Below are positions 8,045 through 15,966 of a stretch of 64,000 nucleotides of DNA, one piece after another. Location: contig JAEYRN010000030.1 in NCBI GenBank assembly GCA_023435565.1, forward strand, positions 62,001-126,000, written 5' to 3'. The notes below the pieces were generated by a model that was not told the DNA's origin, ran no database searches, and saw nothing but the letters and a program-made list of their open reading frames with translations. The position numbers were made by a program, and so were the translations under genes. Source of the stretch: Bacillota bacterium (GTDB lineage Bacteria; Bacillota; UBA4882; UBA8346). Position 1 is the stretch's first letter. Each line of letters opens with the position of its first letter.

Positions 8045-8440
8045 TCATTTTTTTATCCAATCCATATTCCTCCAATACCCATAGCGAATTTGTTCAACTG
8101 TATAAGTATGCTTCGAATTTTCGTTAAACAGTGTAACCTTGTGCTTCACTTCAATAATTGGATCTCCATCTCCAACATCTTTTATGCTTTCAAACAAGCA
8201 CTCAGACTTTTCAAAATCTTCTATTTTACCGCCTTCAATTCGAACACCATATTTAATCAAAGCATTCTTGCTATTCTCTTTATAATCATATAAAAATCCA
8301 TACACTCTTAAAGTAGCGTCTTCTTTGTAAAAATGAAATGCAAAAGCTCTATAAATGAAAATATATGCAACGTAGCCCATTATGTATAATGCAGCAGCTA
8401 TTATAGCACCCACAAGCAGTCTTTTAATTATTTTGGTCAT
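8045..8440 (-). CDS. Small single-pass membrane protein, unknown
   Basis: 131 residues. An N-terminal membrane segment (residues about 8-30) follows a KIIKRLL basic start and is followed by a soluble, charged domain of about 95 residues with KHKVTLFNENSKH and a WRNMDWIKK end. AAGGGG lies before the ATG. I do not recognise a family. It is the last of three similar-sized minus-strand genes separated by unusual, GC-rich intergenic sequences that contain GTTAGGC motifs (see 8465-8710). Confidence 0.55.
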   Translation of the reverse strand: MTKIIKRLLVGAIIAAALYIMGYVAYIFIYRAFAFHFYKEDATLRVYGFLYDYKENSKNALIKYGVRIEGGKIEDFEKSECLFESIKDVGDGDPIIEVKHKVTLFNENSKHTYTVEQIRYGYWRNMDWIKK

Positions 8441-8464
8441 AAATAATCCCCTTAATATTCTAAT

Positions 8465-8710
8465 CAGTTAGGCATCTTGAAATAACAAACAATCCTAAGG
8501 CCATGCCCTCGGACGGGCCGGCCAGGAGGCTCACCATGGCGACTAACGATCCAGGTTACCGACGCCGCTGAGTCTTAGTGCCCGCACTTGGCGAAGCGGT
8601 GTTGTGCGCATACATCATGAATTTACTTCATTAATTGACTTCATGAATCTCTTCTTCGAATCAACATTTTCGAATATCCGCACCGAAGCGGTAACCTATT
8701 GTTAGGCGTC
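8465..8710. other. Gene-free GC-rich intergenic block with GTTAGGC motifs
   Basis: The 324-base gap between two small genes contains GTTAGGC at 8467-8473 and GTTAGGCGTC at 8701-8710. Two near-repeats, CCGCAC(TTGG)CGAAGCGGT near 8583 and 8679, can each fold into a small hairpin. GC content is visibly higher than in the flanking genes. The motifs resemble integron attC core sites, but a full attC fold was not demonstrated and no integron integrase is present. Confidence 0.35.
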
Positions 8711-8764
8711 GTGTAGTTGGCACAAATTTGAAGTTACTATGGATGGTAACACTATTCAACTCAA

Positions 8765-9118
8765 CTATTTAATATTCAAAAAAAATACAGCTATTAAAAT
8801 CGAAATATTCCAAACTAGTACACAAAATCTCAAGATTTTAAGATCTTTATATATTTTCTTATTTTCTTTTACCCAATCTGGTGTAATAAATAACCAATAA
8901 AAAGCAAGCCTATTGCGCGCCCACGAACTTTTAAAACTTGGGAAGAATATAAATCTCTTCCTATTTTCCAGAGGTATCCAAAAAAATCCAAAAGATTTTC
9001 CATCCTTTTCCCAATTATTTTTATGATTTTCATATTCATATCGTATTACACGGTCAAACATAATAAAAGCTACTATCAAAAATGGTATTAATAAAGGAAT
9101 AAATAATCCAAAACCCAT
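8765..9118 (-). CDS. Small two-helix membrane protein, unknown
   Basis: About 117 residues with hydrophobic segments at the N-terminus (GFGLFIPLLIPFLIVAFIMF) and C-terminus (FCVLVWNISILIAVFFL) around a basic, aromatic middle. The ATG at 9118 has AGGTGATAACG before it; a start three codons earlier would lie in that site. No family is recognised. The gene is bracketed by inverted copies of GTTAGGCGTC (8701-8710 and 9239-9248), giving it a cassette-like look. Confidence 0.5.
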   Translation of the reverse strand: MGFGLFIPLLIPFLIVAFIMFDRVIRYEYENHKNNWEKDGKSFGFFWIPLENRKRFIFFPSFKSSWARNRLAFYWLFITPDWVKENKKIYKDLKILRFCVLVWNISILIAVFFLNIK

Positions 9119-9238
9119 CGTTATCACCTATATTAATAGAATTTAGCTTTCTTAATAAATAATTCATTCAAGCTTTTTTAAATATAACATTCTCAATTGT
9201 CCCAGCGACTACGATGGTCGCCGGAGAAAACACTATAT

Positions 9239-9248
9239 GACGCCTAAC
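9239..9248. repeat. Inverted GACGCCTAAC motif
   Basis: Exact reverse complement of GTTAGGCGTC at 8701-8710. Similarity extends for several more bases (TRTAGT). Together they flank the small membrane-protein gene at 8765-9118. Confidence 0.4.
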
Positions 9249-9277
9249 TTGTTTATTTCCAAAGAAAATTTAAACTA

Positions 9278-9706
9278 TCACAGTCCAATAACATTAAAGA
9301 TATAATTATAATGATCCTCTGTCCCAATAACTATTTTCCCTAAGTTACCCTTTTTAAGAGGGACAATGATTACTTGATTTGGTGTACTTCTTTCAATATT
9401 ACATTTTCTAAAAGTTCCAACAGAAATATAGTCAATTCCGGCTGTAAAAGATAAATCTCTACATGTGAATAAAGGAATTAAAAGATTAATTGTTTTATCG
9501 TCTTTAGAAGGGTAAACATTTGCAGGTATCATTATATTTTGTAATGACATGCTGCTTTTGAAACCACTTGGATTACTCGGTAAATTTTCAAGTAATTCAA
9601 TACGATTAATATGGCCACTAACAAGGTTATCATTATAGTATACAAAAACACATACGATTAAAGTTAAAGTTGCCAATACCAAACTAATTATTGGTATTTT
9701 TTTCAT
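9278..9706 (-). CDS. Small exported or membrane-anchored protein, unknown
   Basis: 142 residues beginning with a signal-anchor (MKKIPIISLVLATLTLIVCVF), then a soluble beta-rich looking domain with two cysteines (FTCRD and RKCNIE). AGGGGGG lies six bases before the ATG. No known domain is recognised. It is upstream of the two other small genes on the same strand, all with their own intergenic regions. Probably an accessory cargo gene. Confidence 0.55.
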   Translation of the reverse strand: MKKIPIISLVLATLTLIVCVFVYYNDNLVSGHINRIELLENLPSNPSGFKSSMSLQNIMIPANVYPSKDDKTINLLIPLFTCRDLSFTAGIDYISVGTFRKCNIERSTPNQVIIVPLKKGNLGKIVIGTEDHYNYIFNVIGL

Positions 9707-9759
9707 TGATAACCCCCCTAAAAACTTTCTTAAATCTCATTCTTCTTTTCACCGTTTAA

Positions 9760-9921
9760 CCAATCCATCCATTGGGAACGTTTACTACGAAAGGATTCAC
9801 CTTTTTTCTTGCCAAGGATATCAAACTATACAATTGGGTAAAGCAAGATTATACTAAAGACCCGGTAAATCTTAATTCCGGGGTGATGACAAAAGAAGAT
9901 GCTTTGTACCAAATAGTATAG
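9760..9921 (+). pseudogene. Decayed coding remnant, family unknown
   Basis: Within the 443-base gap 9707-10149, an open frame of 53 codons reads like ordinary protein (LAKDIKLYNWVKQDY then VMTKEDALYQIV) but has no start codon or ribosome site. It ends in TAG followed by non-coding sequence. I take it as the tail of a lost gene. Confidence 0.35.
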
Positions 9922-9980
9922 TATGCCAGATTTGAAGCAGCATTAATAATCATAACAATAGTTTTCAAATATATTATTGT

Positions 9981-10014
9981 GGCTGTTCCAAAAGTTTTAA
10001 CCTTTTGGACAGCC
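9981..10014. terminator. Hairpin GGCTGTTCCAAAAG / CTTTTGGACAGCC
   Basis: A thirteen-pair stem with a single bulged base and a short loop. There is no strong T-run on either side, so it may be a terminator or only a palindrome. It is the only structured feature of the gap apart from the remnant at 9760-9921. Confidence 0.4.
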
Positions 10015-10149
10015 CCTATGGTGTCAAAGGCGGGAATCTACGGTTGCTAGAAAAAAGATAGTGGATATATTAATGAAAAGGGCGGTTTGGTTGCAGATTT
10101 AATTTCTAAATAGATTTTATCCTTATTGAAATAATCCCACCTAGCTAAA

Positions 10150-10665
10150 TTACATTCTACTCTTTAATAGTTCGTCATTCTCTTTTGCATAAGCCATTAT
10201 TGTCTTGTACCAATCTTCACCTACTGATTCAGGAACAATGTCACTCCACTGCTTTTCACTACTAGGAACATTGAATGAAGTAATAAGTTCATCCTGTTTA
10301 TCATAAAAAGTCATTCCCATTAAACATAATTTGTTGTTTGCCAAAAGATAATGGTTGAGTTCATAATTTTCCTTGACATATCGTACTATCAATCCATTCC
10401 CAACATCTTCCGAATAATTCTGATTCTTAACCCATTTCAAAAATGAATCAATGTCTTTCGTTGTATATACCTTTTTTATCCAAACGTCTACACAAAGAGC
10501 GCCAATATCATTACTATAGGTATACTTAATAGTCTCAGTGTCGAAAGAATAAGCAACTACTTCTTTATCCTGATTTATATTAGTTATGAATAAGTATCTA
10601 TTTGACGCTAAAGACACAGTTGTAAAAAACAACATTAAAAGAATCATACAGATCTTTTTAATCAT
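10150..10665 (-). CDS. Secreted hypothetical protein
   Basis: About 171 residues. The start at 10665 is preferred because GAGGTGCTGGAA precedes the ATG and the product then opens with a signal peptide (MIKKICMILLMLFFTTVSLAS). The mature part contains two cysteines (ALCVDVW, KLCLMG) and a YLFITNINQ stretch. The pattern of a reported value for each time point, found in some proteobacterial and Negativicutes secreted proteins, is not specific enough to name a family. Single gene with wide gaps on both sides. Function unknown. Confidence 0.6.
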   Translation of the reverse strand: MIKKICMILLMLFFTTVSLASNRYLFITNINQDKEVVAYSFDTETIKYTYSNDIGALCVDVWIKKVYTTKDIDSFLKWVKNQNYSEDVGNGLIVRYVKENYELNHYLLANNKLCLMGMTFYDKQDELITSFNVPSSEKQWSDIVPESVGEDWYKTIMAYAKENDELLKSRM

Positions 10666-10869
10666 TTCCAGCACCTCTAATTTTAAAGATAGGAATAGAG
10701 TACTTATCACTTTTTCGATAGATTCCAGGATTCTCCTTCTATACCAAATAAAATAGCACCAAGATTTTCCTGACACGATCAAACCATTGTTTTGAAAATA
10801 GTTACCTTTAGATAAAGAGCAAAGGGTAAAATAAATTAAAACCGGATCTTTTTACCGGCTCTTAACTTT

Positions 10870-11196
10870 TCACTTTTCCCTTTTAACTTTACAATATAAT
10901 TGAACCCCATCCTTAAACGCCTGTCTATATATAATCCTCGGCAACAACAGTTCCAACGCTCCGATAATACTCCATAACCTTTCATTCACAATTTCTTTCT
11001 GTGCCGGTTCCGGAATCACTTCCAGAATCTCTGCAAAACAACTCTCGATCTCTGCTTGGATATTTTTAAATTCGGTATCATGACTGATGATTTTATAATA
11101 GATTTCGTTGCAACGTTCGATGATCAGATAATTTAAATATTCCTCCAAATCAACCATCGAATCGCTTTCCGTAATGGTGAATTCAAAGTCGGCCAT
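10870..11196 (-). CDS. Helical hypothetical protein, paralogue of 11499-11846
   Basis: 108 residues starting MADFEFTITESDSM. CCGGAGG lies seven bases before the ATG, which decides this start over a longer frame. Mostly helical and acidic. The region ERCNEIYYKIISHDTEF aligns with DRITQIHDEIVFHDPEY of the product at 11499-11846, and both end in a (F/L)-x-DG-hydrophobic pattern, so the two are paralogues flanking a SymE-like gene. They resemble uncharacterised small proteins seen in clostridial mobile elements. No catalytic motif. Confidence 0.6.
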   Translation of the reverse strand: MADFEFTITESDSMVDLEEYLNYLIIERCNEIYYKIISHDTEFKNIQAEIESCFAEILEVIPEPAQKEIVNERLWSIIGALELLLPRIIYRQAFKDGVQLYCKVKREK

Positions 11197-11279
11197 AGTC
11201 ATTCCTCCGGATTGAAAATTTAAAGAGTAAAGGGAAAAGTTTAAAAAAGAACTTCCGTTTTTCAAACTTCTGATACCGT

Positions 11280-11471
11280 TTACCTAATTTGCTTCTCCTC
11301 CTCTTCCGGCTTAACCAACGACAAAATGAGGCAACCTGTAAGTTCGTAGACGGTGAATTTACAGCCGGGTCTAAAACCGTGACGGTCCAGCCACTGGCCG
11401 GAAAGGCGGATATGCGGGACTCTTTTTTGGTTGATATCAATCGAGCCAACGGTATGGTGATGATATTTCAC
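11280..11471 (-). CDS. SymE-like toxin (AbrB-fold) protein
   Basis: 63 residues with the SymE pattern: KRVPHIRLSGQWLDRHGFRPG then KFTVYELTGCLIL. SymE proteins derive from the AbrB/MazE fold; E. coli SymE is SOS-induced and acts as a type I toxin, while many relatives accompany restriction or mobile genes. The start is GTG with AAGGAGG ten bases upstream. It sits between two paralogous helical proteins in a three-gene leftward group. No antisense RNA or partner antitoxin could be shown from sequence alone. Confidence 0.65.
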   Translation of the reverse strand: MKYHHHTVGSIDINQKRVPHIRLSGQWLDRHGFRPGCKFTVYELTGCLILSLVKPEEEEKQIR

Positions 11472-11498
11472 GGGTAACCCTCCTCCTTTACTGTGGTT

Positions 11499-11846
11499 TT
11501 AATTCATTGGAATCCGATAATCCTTGTTAATCCCGGTCTTAGACGGTAATATTCTCCACACCCGTCCCACTAGGGCAACCCAATAACCTAATACAATACC
11601 ATCCATCAATCCTTGGCTATAAATAATTTCGTCCTGGCGGTTGATTTGATAAATCCAAATGTCTTCATATTCACTCAGTAATTTCTTGTCTTCCGGAGTA
11701 AGTTTTGTGGCGATCAGTTCTAAAAGTTCATTTGGTCTTTCTCCTAATTTCCTATATTCGGGGTCGTGGAAGACAATCTCGTCATGGATTTGGGTGATTC
11801 GATCAAGGATGAATTTTAGGATGCCTTTATTGTCACTAGTGAGCAT
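11499..11846 (-). CDS. Helical hypothetical protein, paralogue of 10870-11196
   Basis: 115 residues, first gene of the leftward trio with the SymE-like gene and its own paralogue. GGGAGG precedes the ATG. Sequence is helical and charged, with IHDEIVFHDPEY and a C-terminal GLMDGIVLGYWVAL segment that may pack against membrane or a partner. No known domain is recognised. The three genes are separated by fewer than 90 bases and probably form one transcript starting in the AT-rich region near 11870-11940. Confidence 0.6.
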   Translation of the reverse strand: MLTSDNKGILKFILDRITQIHDEIVFHDPEYRKLGERPNELLELIATKLTPEDKKLLSEYEDIWIYQINRQDEIIYSQGLMDGIVLGYWVALVGRVWRILPSKTGINKDYRIPMN

Positions 11847-12030
11847 AGCAGAACCTCCCAGAAATAAATTGATACCAATTCTAATAATTTCCAGTTTATT
11901 TTATGTTATTTATTGCATTTATTATATATATGTTATCACGGTTAAAATATGGCGTCAACTCCTTATTTTATAAAGGTTTGTTTATGATGGATAGTATGTT
12001 AAAATATTTTTAGTAAAGGGGGTTAATTTA

Positions 12031-12207
12031 TTGCAACCGGAAAAAGAATATTATAGCCCGCAAGAAATTGCCGATAAATATAATCTTAAACATCGGACTG
12101 TTTTAAGTTGGATACGGCAAGGAAAGCTTAAAGGGGTGAAACTTGGTGATCTTTGGAGGGTTCATCGAGCGGATTTAGAGGCGTTTATTAAAGCTTCTCA
12201 AAAATAA
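12031..12207 (+). CDS. Small excisionase/MerR-type helix-turn-helix protein
   Basis: 58 residues with a TTG start behind AAAGGGGG. The product reads YYSPQEIADKYNLKHRTVLSWIRQGKLKG then KLGDLWRVHRADLEAFIK in overlapping short motifs, the classic single-domain HTH_17 (excisionase family) fold: winged HTH, a WIRQGKL recognition turn and the WR-hydroxyl-DLE ending. Such proteins bend DNA as recombination directionality factors or act as small regulators. It is alone, far from the integrase, so a regulatory role or a leftover of another mobile element is possible. Confidence 0.75.
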   Translation: MQPEKEYYSPQEIADKYNLKHRTVLSWIRQGKLKGVKLGDLWRVHRADLEAFIKASQK

Positions 12208-12624
12208 TCAAATTAAGAGCATTTTAATAATCAAATAATCTTGTATGAACAAATTGTTTTGATTCTAATATAAAACTGGCAATTATTAAAAATCAGAATG
12301 ATTTTAAGAGCCAGTTTAATGGAAAAGAGGTTGTTATTAAGCCAATAAATAGAAATTTCGACGAATTTGGTGGTTGTGCTTACGGATCAATCTGTTTCCC
12401 TGCTTATTGTGGAAAGAAATTAATCATAAAGGTTATTATTATGGGGTAGTTAATTTTAAGGAAAATAAGTTATATTAGATACAGACTCGGAGCCATCAAT
12501 GTTCGGCCTTAAAATAATGATCTAAAAAAACAAGATAGGTTTACTTCCCTCTTTACCCCAGAATGAAATAGAAAAAGATAAAAATAAATAAAACTGATTC
12601 AAAATGTAATTGAGTAATTTAATT
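12208..12624. other. Gene-free AT-rich gap
   Basis: 417 bases with no convincing gene. An AAACTGGC / GCCAGTTT inverted repeat (12273-12317) may end the small HTH transcript. A short open stretch around 12341-12445 (VIKPINRNFDEFGG, then GKKLIIKVIIMG) looks like decayed coding sequence but has no start signal. Confidence 0.4.
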
Positions 12625-15126
12625 TTAACCGGTCTCCTTTTTTATAAATGAAATCCTGATTTTTTGAAAGGCTAGTTCTAGCAATCTATTAATTTTAGAC
12701 TTATCAGTAACTTCACATATTCCTAAATGAGAGCAAAATACTGGATGTACGATCAATAAAAGCGTCCGATTAATTGGATGATTTTTTATTTTTTCCTCTA
12801 ATAAAATCCCATCTTCGATAGATGCGGCAAATCGCATATCACTTTCATTTAATAATACTCCTAAAAAGCCTACCCGAATTAATTGATTAATCATCTCTCT
12901 ATTTGTTAAATTATATTGCTCATATAATTTTATTGTTTTCAGATATTTCTCTAAACTTTTTAAATTGATTATTGAAGGTAAACCGGAAAATGAAAAAATC
13001 AATGGAGAAATCCAAGGATATTCTTCTTGGTATTCTGCAATTATTTGGTTAATCGCAAATGCGGAATATATTTTTTGAGCACTTTTAAGATCTTCACATG
13101 TTATTTCATTATGACTAAAAGCCTTTTCCATTACAAACTGAGTAAACCGTATTAAATCTCGAGGTTTTGGAAGCACATTATTAATAATCCATTTTTTTGT
13201 GGATATTCCATCCATAAATAGTGGAAATAAATTATCCCAAATATTTATATACTGTATATTATTTCGTTCAAATGCAACCTGAAATCTTTTCTCTATTACA
13301 TTCAAAAAAACTTTTTCATTATTCCACACCATTTGCATACATTGGCTTAATAATTTGTCTTGTTCTCGACTATCTTTAAGGATATATTCAAAAATATTTC
13401 TCCTTAAAAAAATGATAAGATGAATATTATTCCCCAAGCCTAATTCATTTTCAATTCTACGGCCTAATCCAAGTAAAGCAAAAACTGTTAAAGATTGGAG
13501 AGAAAGATCTTGTTCTTTATCCCAAGCCTTATCTAAATTATCAAAAACCAAATATATTTTAGTATCCTTATCTAAAATAGGCTTAATGATTTTCTTTGCT
13601 TCGAATATAAAGCTTTTATGAACTAATTCACTAAAGTTGTCTTGATTAAATCCCGTACTTTCAAGCCAGTGTGCCACTATTTCCAATTTAGTTTCAAATG
13701 GTGAAGTAATCAAAGTTTTATTCTTTGCCCAAAACTCCTCTAGCGCTTGTTCATCCTTCGAACGACCTGTACTTAAAGGACGTGAAGATATATGTAAATT
13801 AATAGCTAACACGATTTCACAAAATCCAATTAATTTCCAGGCGTTTTCTGCTATATGTACAGCCCCACTGAAAGGATCCGATACTTTTTTTAATGCAGAT
13901 AAAAACCGCGATAATTTATAATCTGATGGCTTGATATCACATACAATATTTCGACGATCATTTTTTAATTCTGTACAAAGTTGAAGAAAATTTGCAGTTT
14001 TTCCTGTTCCTTTAGAGCCAATAAATAAACATTGTCTACCTTTTAACGCTTCTTCAAATTGAGCAGTTCTTATGAAATATTCACTTAATTCTTTTTCTTC
14101 CAATTCCGCTACTGGATTTCCTATATCTCCAATAATTAAATCGAGAATAATAATTTCTTTGTCATCTTTCGATAAATCAATTTTTTGCTGTCTGATAGGA
14201 TTATTCTTTGTTTGTTTCGGTAGCAACAAGTCATTTGTAACTTGTTGTTCTAAATCACTAATAGAAATTTGATCAATAATTCGACGTACAGAGGTATTAT
14301 CTACAGCATATTTCAAAATATCTTTATAATCAAACGGTGATTTAAAACCTGGTAGCCCTATCATTTGAACGTTCTTTTCTAATGACACAGCCAACCCACA
14401 TAAAAATGAAAATCTCGCATTTACTTCAATGCTATTATCCCAGGAAAAATCTACAAATAATGCTGCAATATAACTTGAGCGAACTATCTCTTGTATATAC
14501 CAAGTTAACCGTTGTGCACGATCCTCCGTCCAATCATCTATTTTCACTTGAGAAAACTTACTACGAAAAACTTTTATTGCTTCCAAAGCAATTTCACTAT
14601 TAGTTAAACCTTTTAAAAATAAAGCACTATTCGATATTTGTTGTAAATCAATCCCAAACATTTCAATGTCAGCCTTAAATTGGCTTTTATCAGGTCCATT
14701 CCTTTTTATTGTATCCATCAAATCTTGAACATTCTGAATTGGTGTTATAGAAAAACAAGATAACATCTCAATTTTTTCTAAATCTTCTTTTCTCTTTTGT
14801 TCAGAATTGCCTTGGATAAAAAGTAGCAGACTTTTTCTTTTTCCAAATGCATATCCAACTTCAAATAAAACGTTTGGATTCAATCCTGTAAGATCAGCTA
14901 AAAGATAATCTGATTTCTCAATATGGTCTAAAATATTAGAAATAATTCTTGAACTTTTTCTATCTAAATGTTTCCAACTATTAATAATTAATTTTGATTT
15001 ACTTTCGTTTATTTGCTTAATTGCAGTTTCAATGATTTCAGCTTGAACCTTTTCATTACTGGAATATGCAAAGAAACCTTTATATGCCTTATACTTCTTA
15101 AAATTTTTATATTTTTGTTTACCCAT
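12625..15126 (-). CDS. Tandem NDT/TIR-like domains fused to P-loop ATPase (putative defence)
   Basis: 833 residues; GAGGA six bases before the ATG at 15126 decides the start. Residues 17-110 match nucleoside 2-deoxyribosyltransferase/TIR-like folds: GFFAYSS, then ADLTGLNPNVLFEVGYA with a catalytic-type Glu89. Residues about 165-275 are a second, degenerate copy (VDFSWDNSIEVNARFSFLCG). Then a P-loop ATPase: Walker A GSKGTGKT (370-377) and LVFDNLDKAW (528-535), like the Sll1717-type ATPases. The rest is helical. This architecture suggests a nucleotide- or NAD-attacking effector gated by an ATPase sensor. The upstream PD-(D/E)XK-like gene on the same strand may be its partner. Activity is inference. 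Confidence 0.7.
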   Translation of the reverse strand: MGKQKYKNFKKYKAYKGFFAYSSNEKVQAEIIETAIKQINESKSKLIINSWKHLDRKSSRIISNILDHIEKSDYLLADLTGLNPNVLFEVGYAFGKRKSLLLFIQGNSEQKRKEDLEKIEMLSCFSITPIQNVQDLMDTIKRNGPDKSQFKADIEMFGIDLQQISNSALFLKGLTNSEIALEAIKVFRSKFSQVKIDDWTEDRAQRLTWYIQEIVRSSYIAALFVDFSWDNSIEVNARFSFLCGLAVSLEKNVQMIGLPGFKSPFDYKDILKYAVDNTSVRRIIDQISISDLEQQVTNDLLLPKQTKNNPIRQQKIDLSKDDKEIIILDLIIGDIGNPVAELEEKELSEYFIRTAQFEEALKGRQCLFIGSKGTGKTANFLQLCTELKNDRRNIVCDIKPSDYKLSRFLSALKKVSDPFSGAVHIAENAWKLIGFCEIVLAINLHISSRPLSTGRSKDEQALEEFWAKNKTLITSPFETKLEIVAHWLESTGFNQDNFSELVHKSFIFEAKKIIKPILDKDTKIYLVFDNLDKAWDKEQDLSLQSLTVFALLGLGRRIENELGLGNNIHLIIFLRRNIFEYILKDSREQDKLLSQCMQMVWNNEKVFLNVIEKRFQVAFERNNIQYINIWDNLFPLFMDGISTKKWIINNVLPKPRDLIRFTQFVMEKAFSHNEITCEDLKSAQKIYSAFAINQIIAEYQEEYPWISPLIFSFSGLPSIINLKSLEKYLKTIKLYEQYNLTNREMINQLIRVGFLGVLLNESDMRFAASIEDGILLEEKIKNHPINRTLLLIVHPVFCSHLGICEVTDKSKINRLLELAFQKIRISFIKKETG

Positions 15127-15240
15127 ATTAAGTCCTCGAATTGAATATTTTTTCACAATAAATTTCTTTATGAGGTAAAATATTCCTTCTATTGATATAC
15201 TCCTATCACCTCAACCATCCCCGACATATTTTTTACGCTC

Positions 15241-15315
15241 CAATCCTTACTGTCTCTCGATCTTGCTACACACTCCACTAGTACGTATGGGGAGAAAATT
15301 CAATCAGTCCTGCAA
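15241..15315 (-). pseudogene. Remnant 1 of rRNA uracil methyltransferase 3' end
   Basis: On the minus strand the conceptual reading is AGLIEFSPHTY, stop, and further degraded codons. It corresponds to the (V/I)DMFPHT-HxE ending of RlmD/TrmA-type uracil-5 methyltransferases. It aligns base by base with the remnant at 17060-17155. Confidence 0.45.
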
Positions 15316-15326
15316 TAATCAAATTC

Positions 15327-15854
15327 TCAAATAACTTCTCCTTCTTGAAAATAATCTAACTTAGTTACTATGGGATTAGGAACTAAAGTACTAAACATTA
15401 TAAAAGCACCTAAACCGTACTTAAAATCAGAAGCCCTTTCCGTATACTTAACAAGTTTCAAATAATCAAAATCAATTTTTTCTTTCTTTTTCTCACTATC
15501 TTTTTTTACTTCAATAATCAAAAGATTATTTTCATTGTTACCCCTTTTATGAATAATTATATCAGGATAAACCAAACGTTCTTTAGACTCCTCATCTTGG
15601 GCTAGATTAAGCCGTTCAATTTCATTTTGTAGTGTAATTATAGTCTTATACCCATCATGATTTCCTGTTTTATGTTCGACATTTTTGTTATATTCACAAT
15701 CAACATTATACTGATTAAATAATATCTGTAGATACTCCGCTAATTTATGTGTTATCGTTCGTTCGTATACATCATTTTCTAGTAAATATTTATCGTTTTC
15801 AAAAAAAATACTTATTGCGATATTTAATCGTCTTTTTACTTCCCTAGGATTCAT
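15327..15854 (-). CDS. PD-(D/E)XK nuclease-like protein
   Basis: 175 residues. The motif VYPDIIIHKRG followed by NLLIIEVKKD is the PD-(D/E)XK nuclease signature (Asp in PD, then Glu-x-Lys in EVKK). The rest is helical: an N-terminal KRRLNIAISIFF and a C-terminal LVKYTERASDFKYGLG. GGAGG lies nine bases before the ATG. It is followed 200 bases later by the NDT/TIR-ATPase gene on the same strand. The IS element inserted only 32 bases upstream of the start codon, cutting the gene from its original promoter. Role in defence is inferred from context. Confidence 0.65.
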   Translation of the reverse strand: MNPREVKRRLNIAISIFFENDKYLLENDVYERTITHKLAEYLQILFNQYNVDCEYNKNVEHKTGNHDGYKTIITLQNEIERLNLAQDEESKERLVYPDIIIHKRGNNENNLLIIEVKKDSEKKKEKIDFDYLKLVKYTERASDFKYGLGAFIMFSTLVPNPIVTKLDYFQEGEVI

Positions 15855-15906
15855 TTAGGATTCCTCCAATACACTAATTAATCATAAGCTCTTTTATTAA
15901 TAACGG

Positions 15907-15935
15907 TTGATTCGAACATGTGTTCGTGATATGAT
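15907..15935 (+). promoter_or_regulatory. Transposase promoter with SOS box in the spacer
   Basis: TTGATT (15907-15912), a 17-base spacer and TATGAT (15930-15935). Bases 15913-15926 of the spacer read CGAACATGTGTTCG, a perfect palindromic SOS box. The -35 overlaps the inner end of the left terminal repeat, so the promoter belongs to the IS itself. Confidence 0.85.
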
Positions 15936-15966
15936 CTTCTTACGAACTAGTAAGAAGGTGAAAACA

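Noticed and set aside
8465..9248. True integron
   Set aside because: No integrase, no attI, and the motifs do not have the required orientation and spacing; kept only as a low-confidence observation.
12241..12260. SOS-like GAACAAATTGTTTTG near the small HTH gene
   Set aside because: The half-sites do not fit GAAC-N4-GTTC; spacing is wrong by one base.
15907..15966. Longer transposase start
   Set aside because: It would translate through the -10 element; the ATG at 15967 has a good ribosome site.
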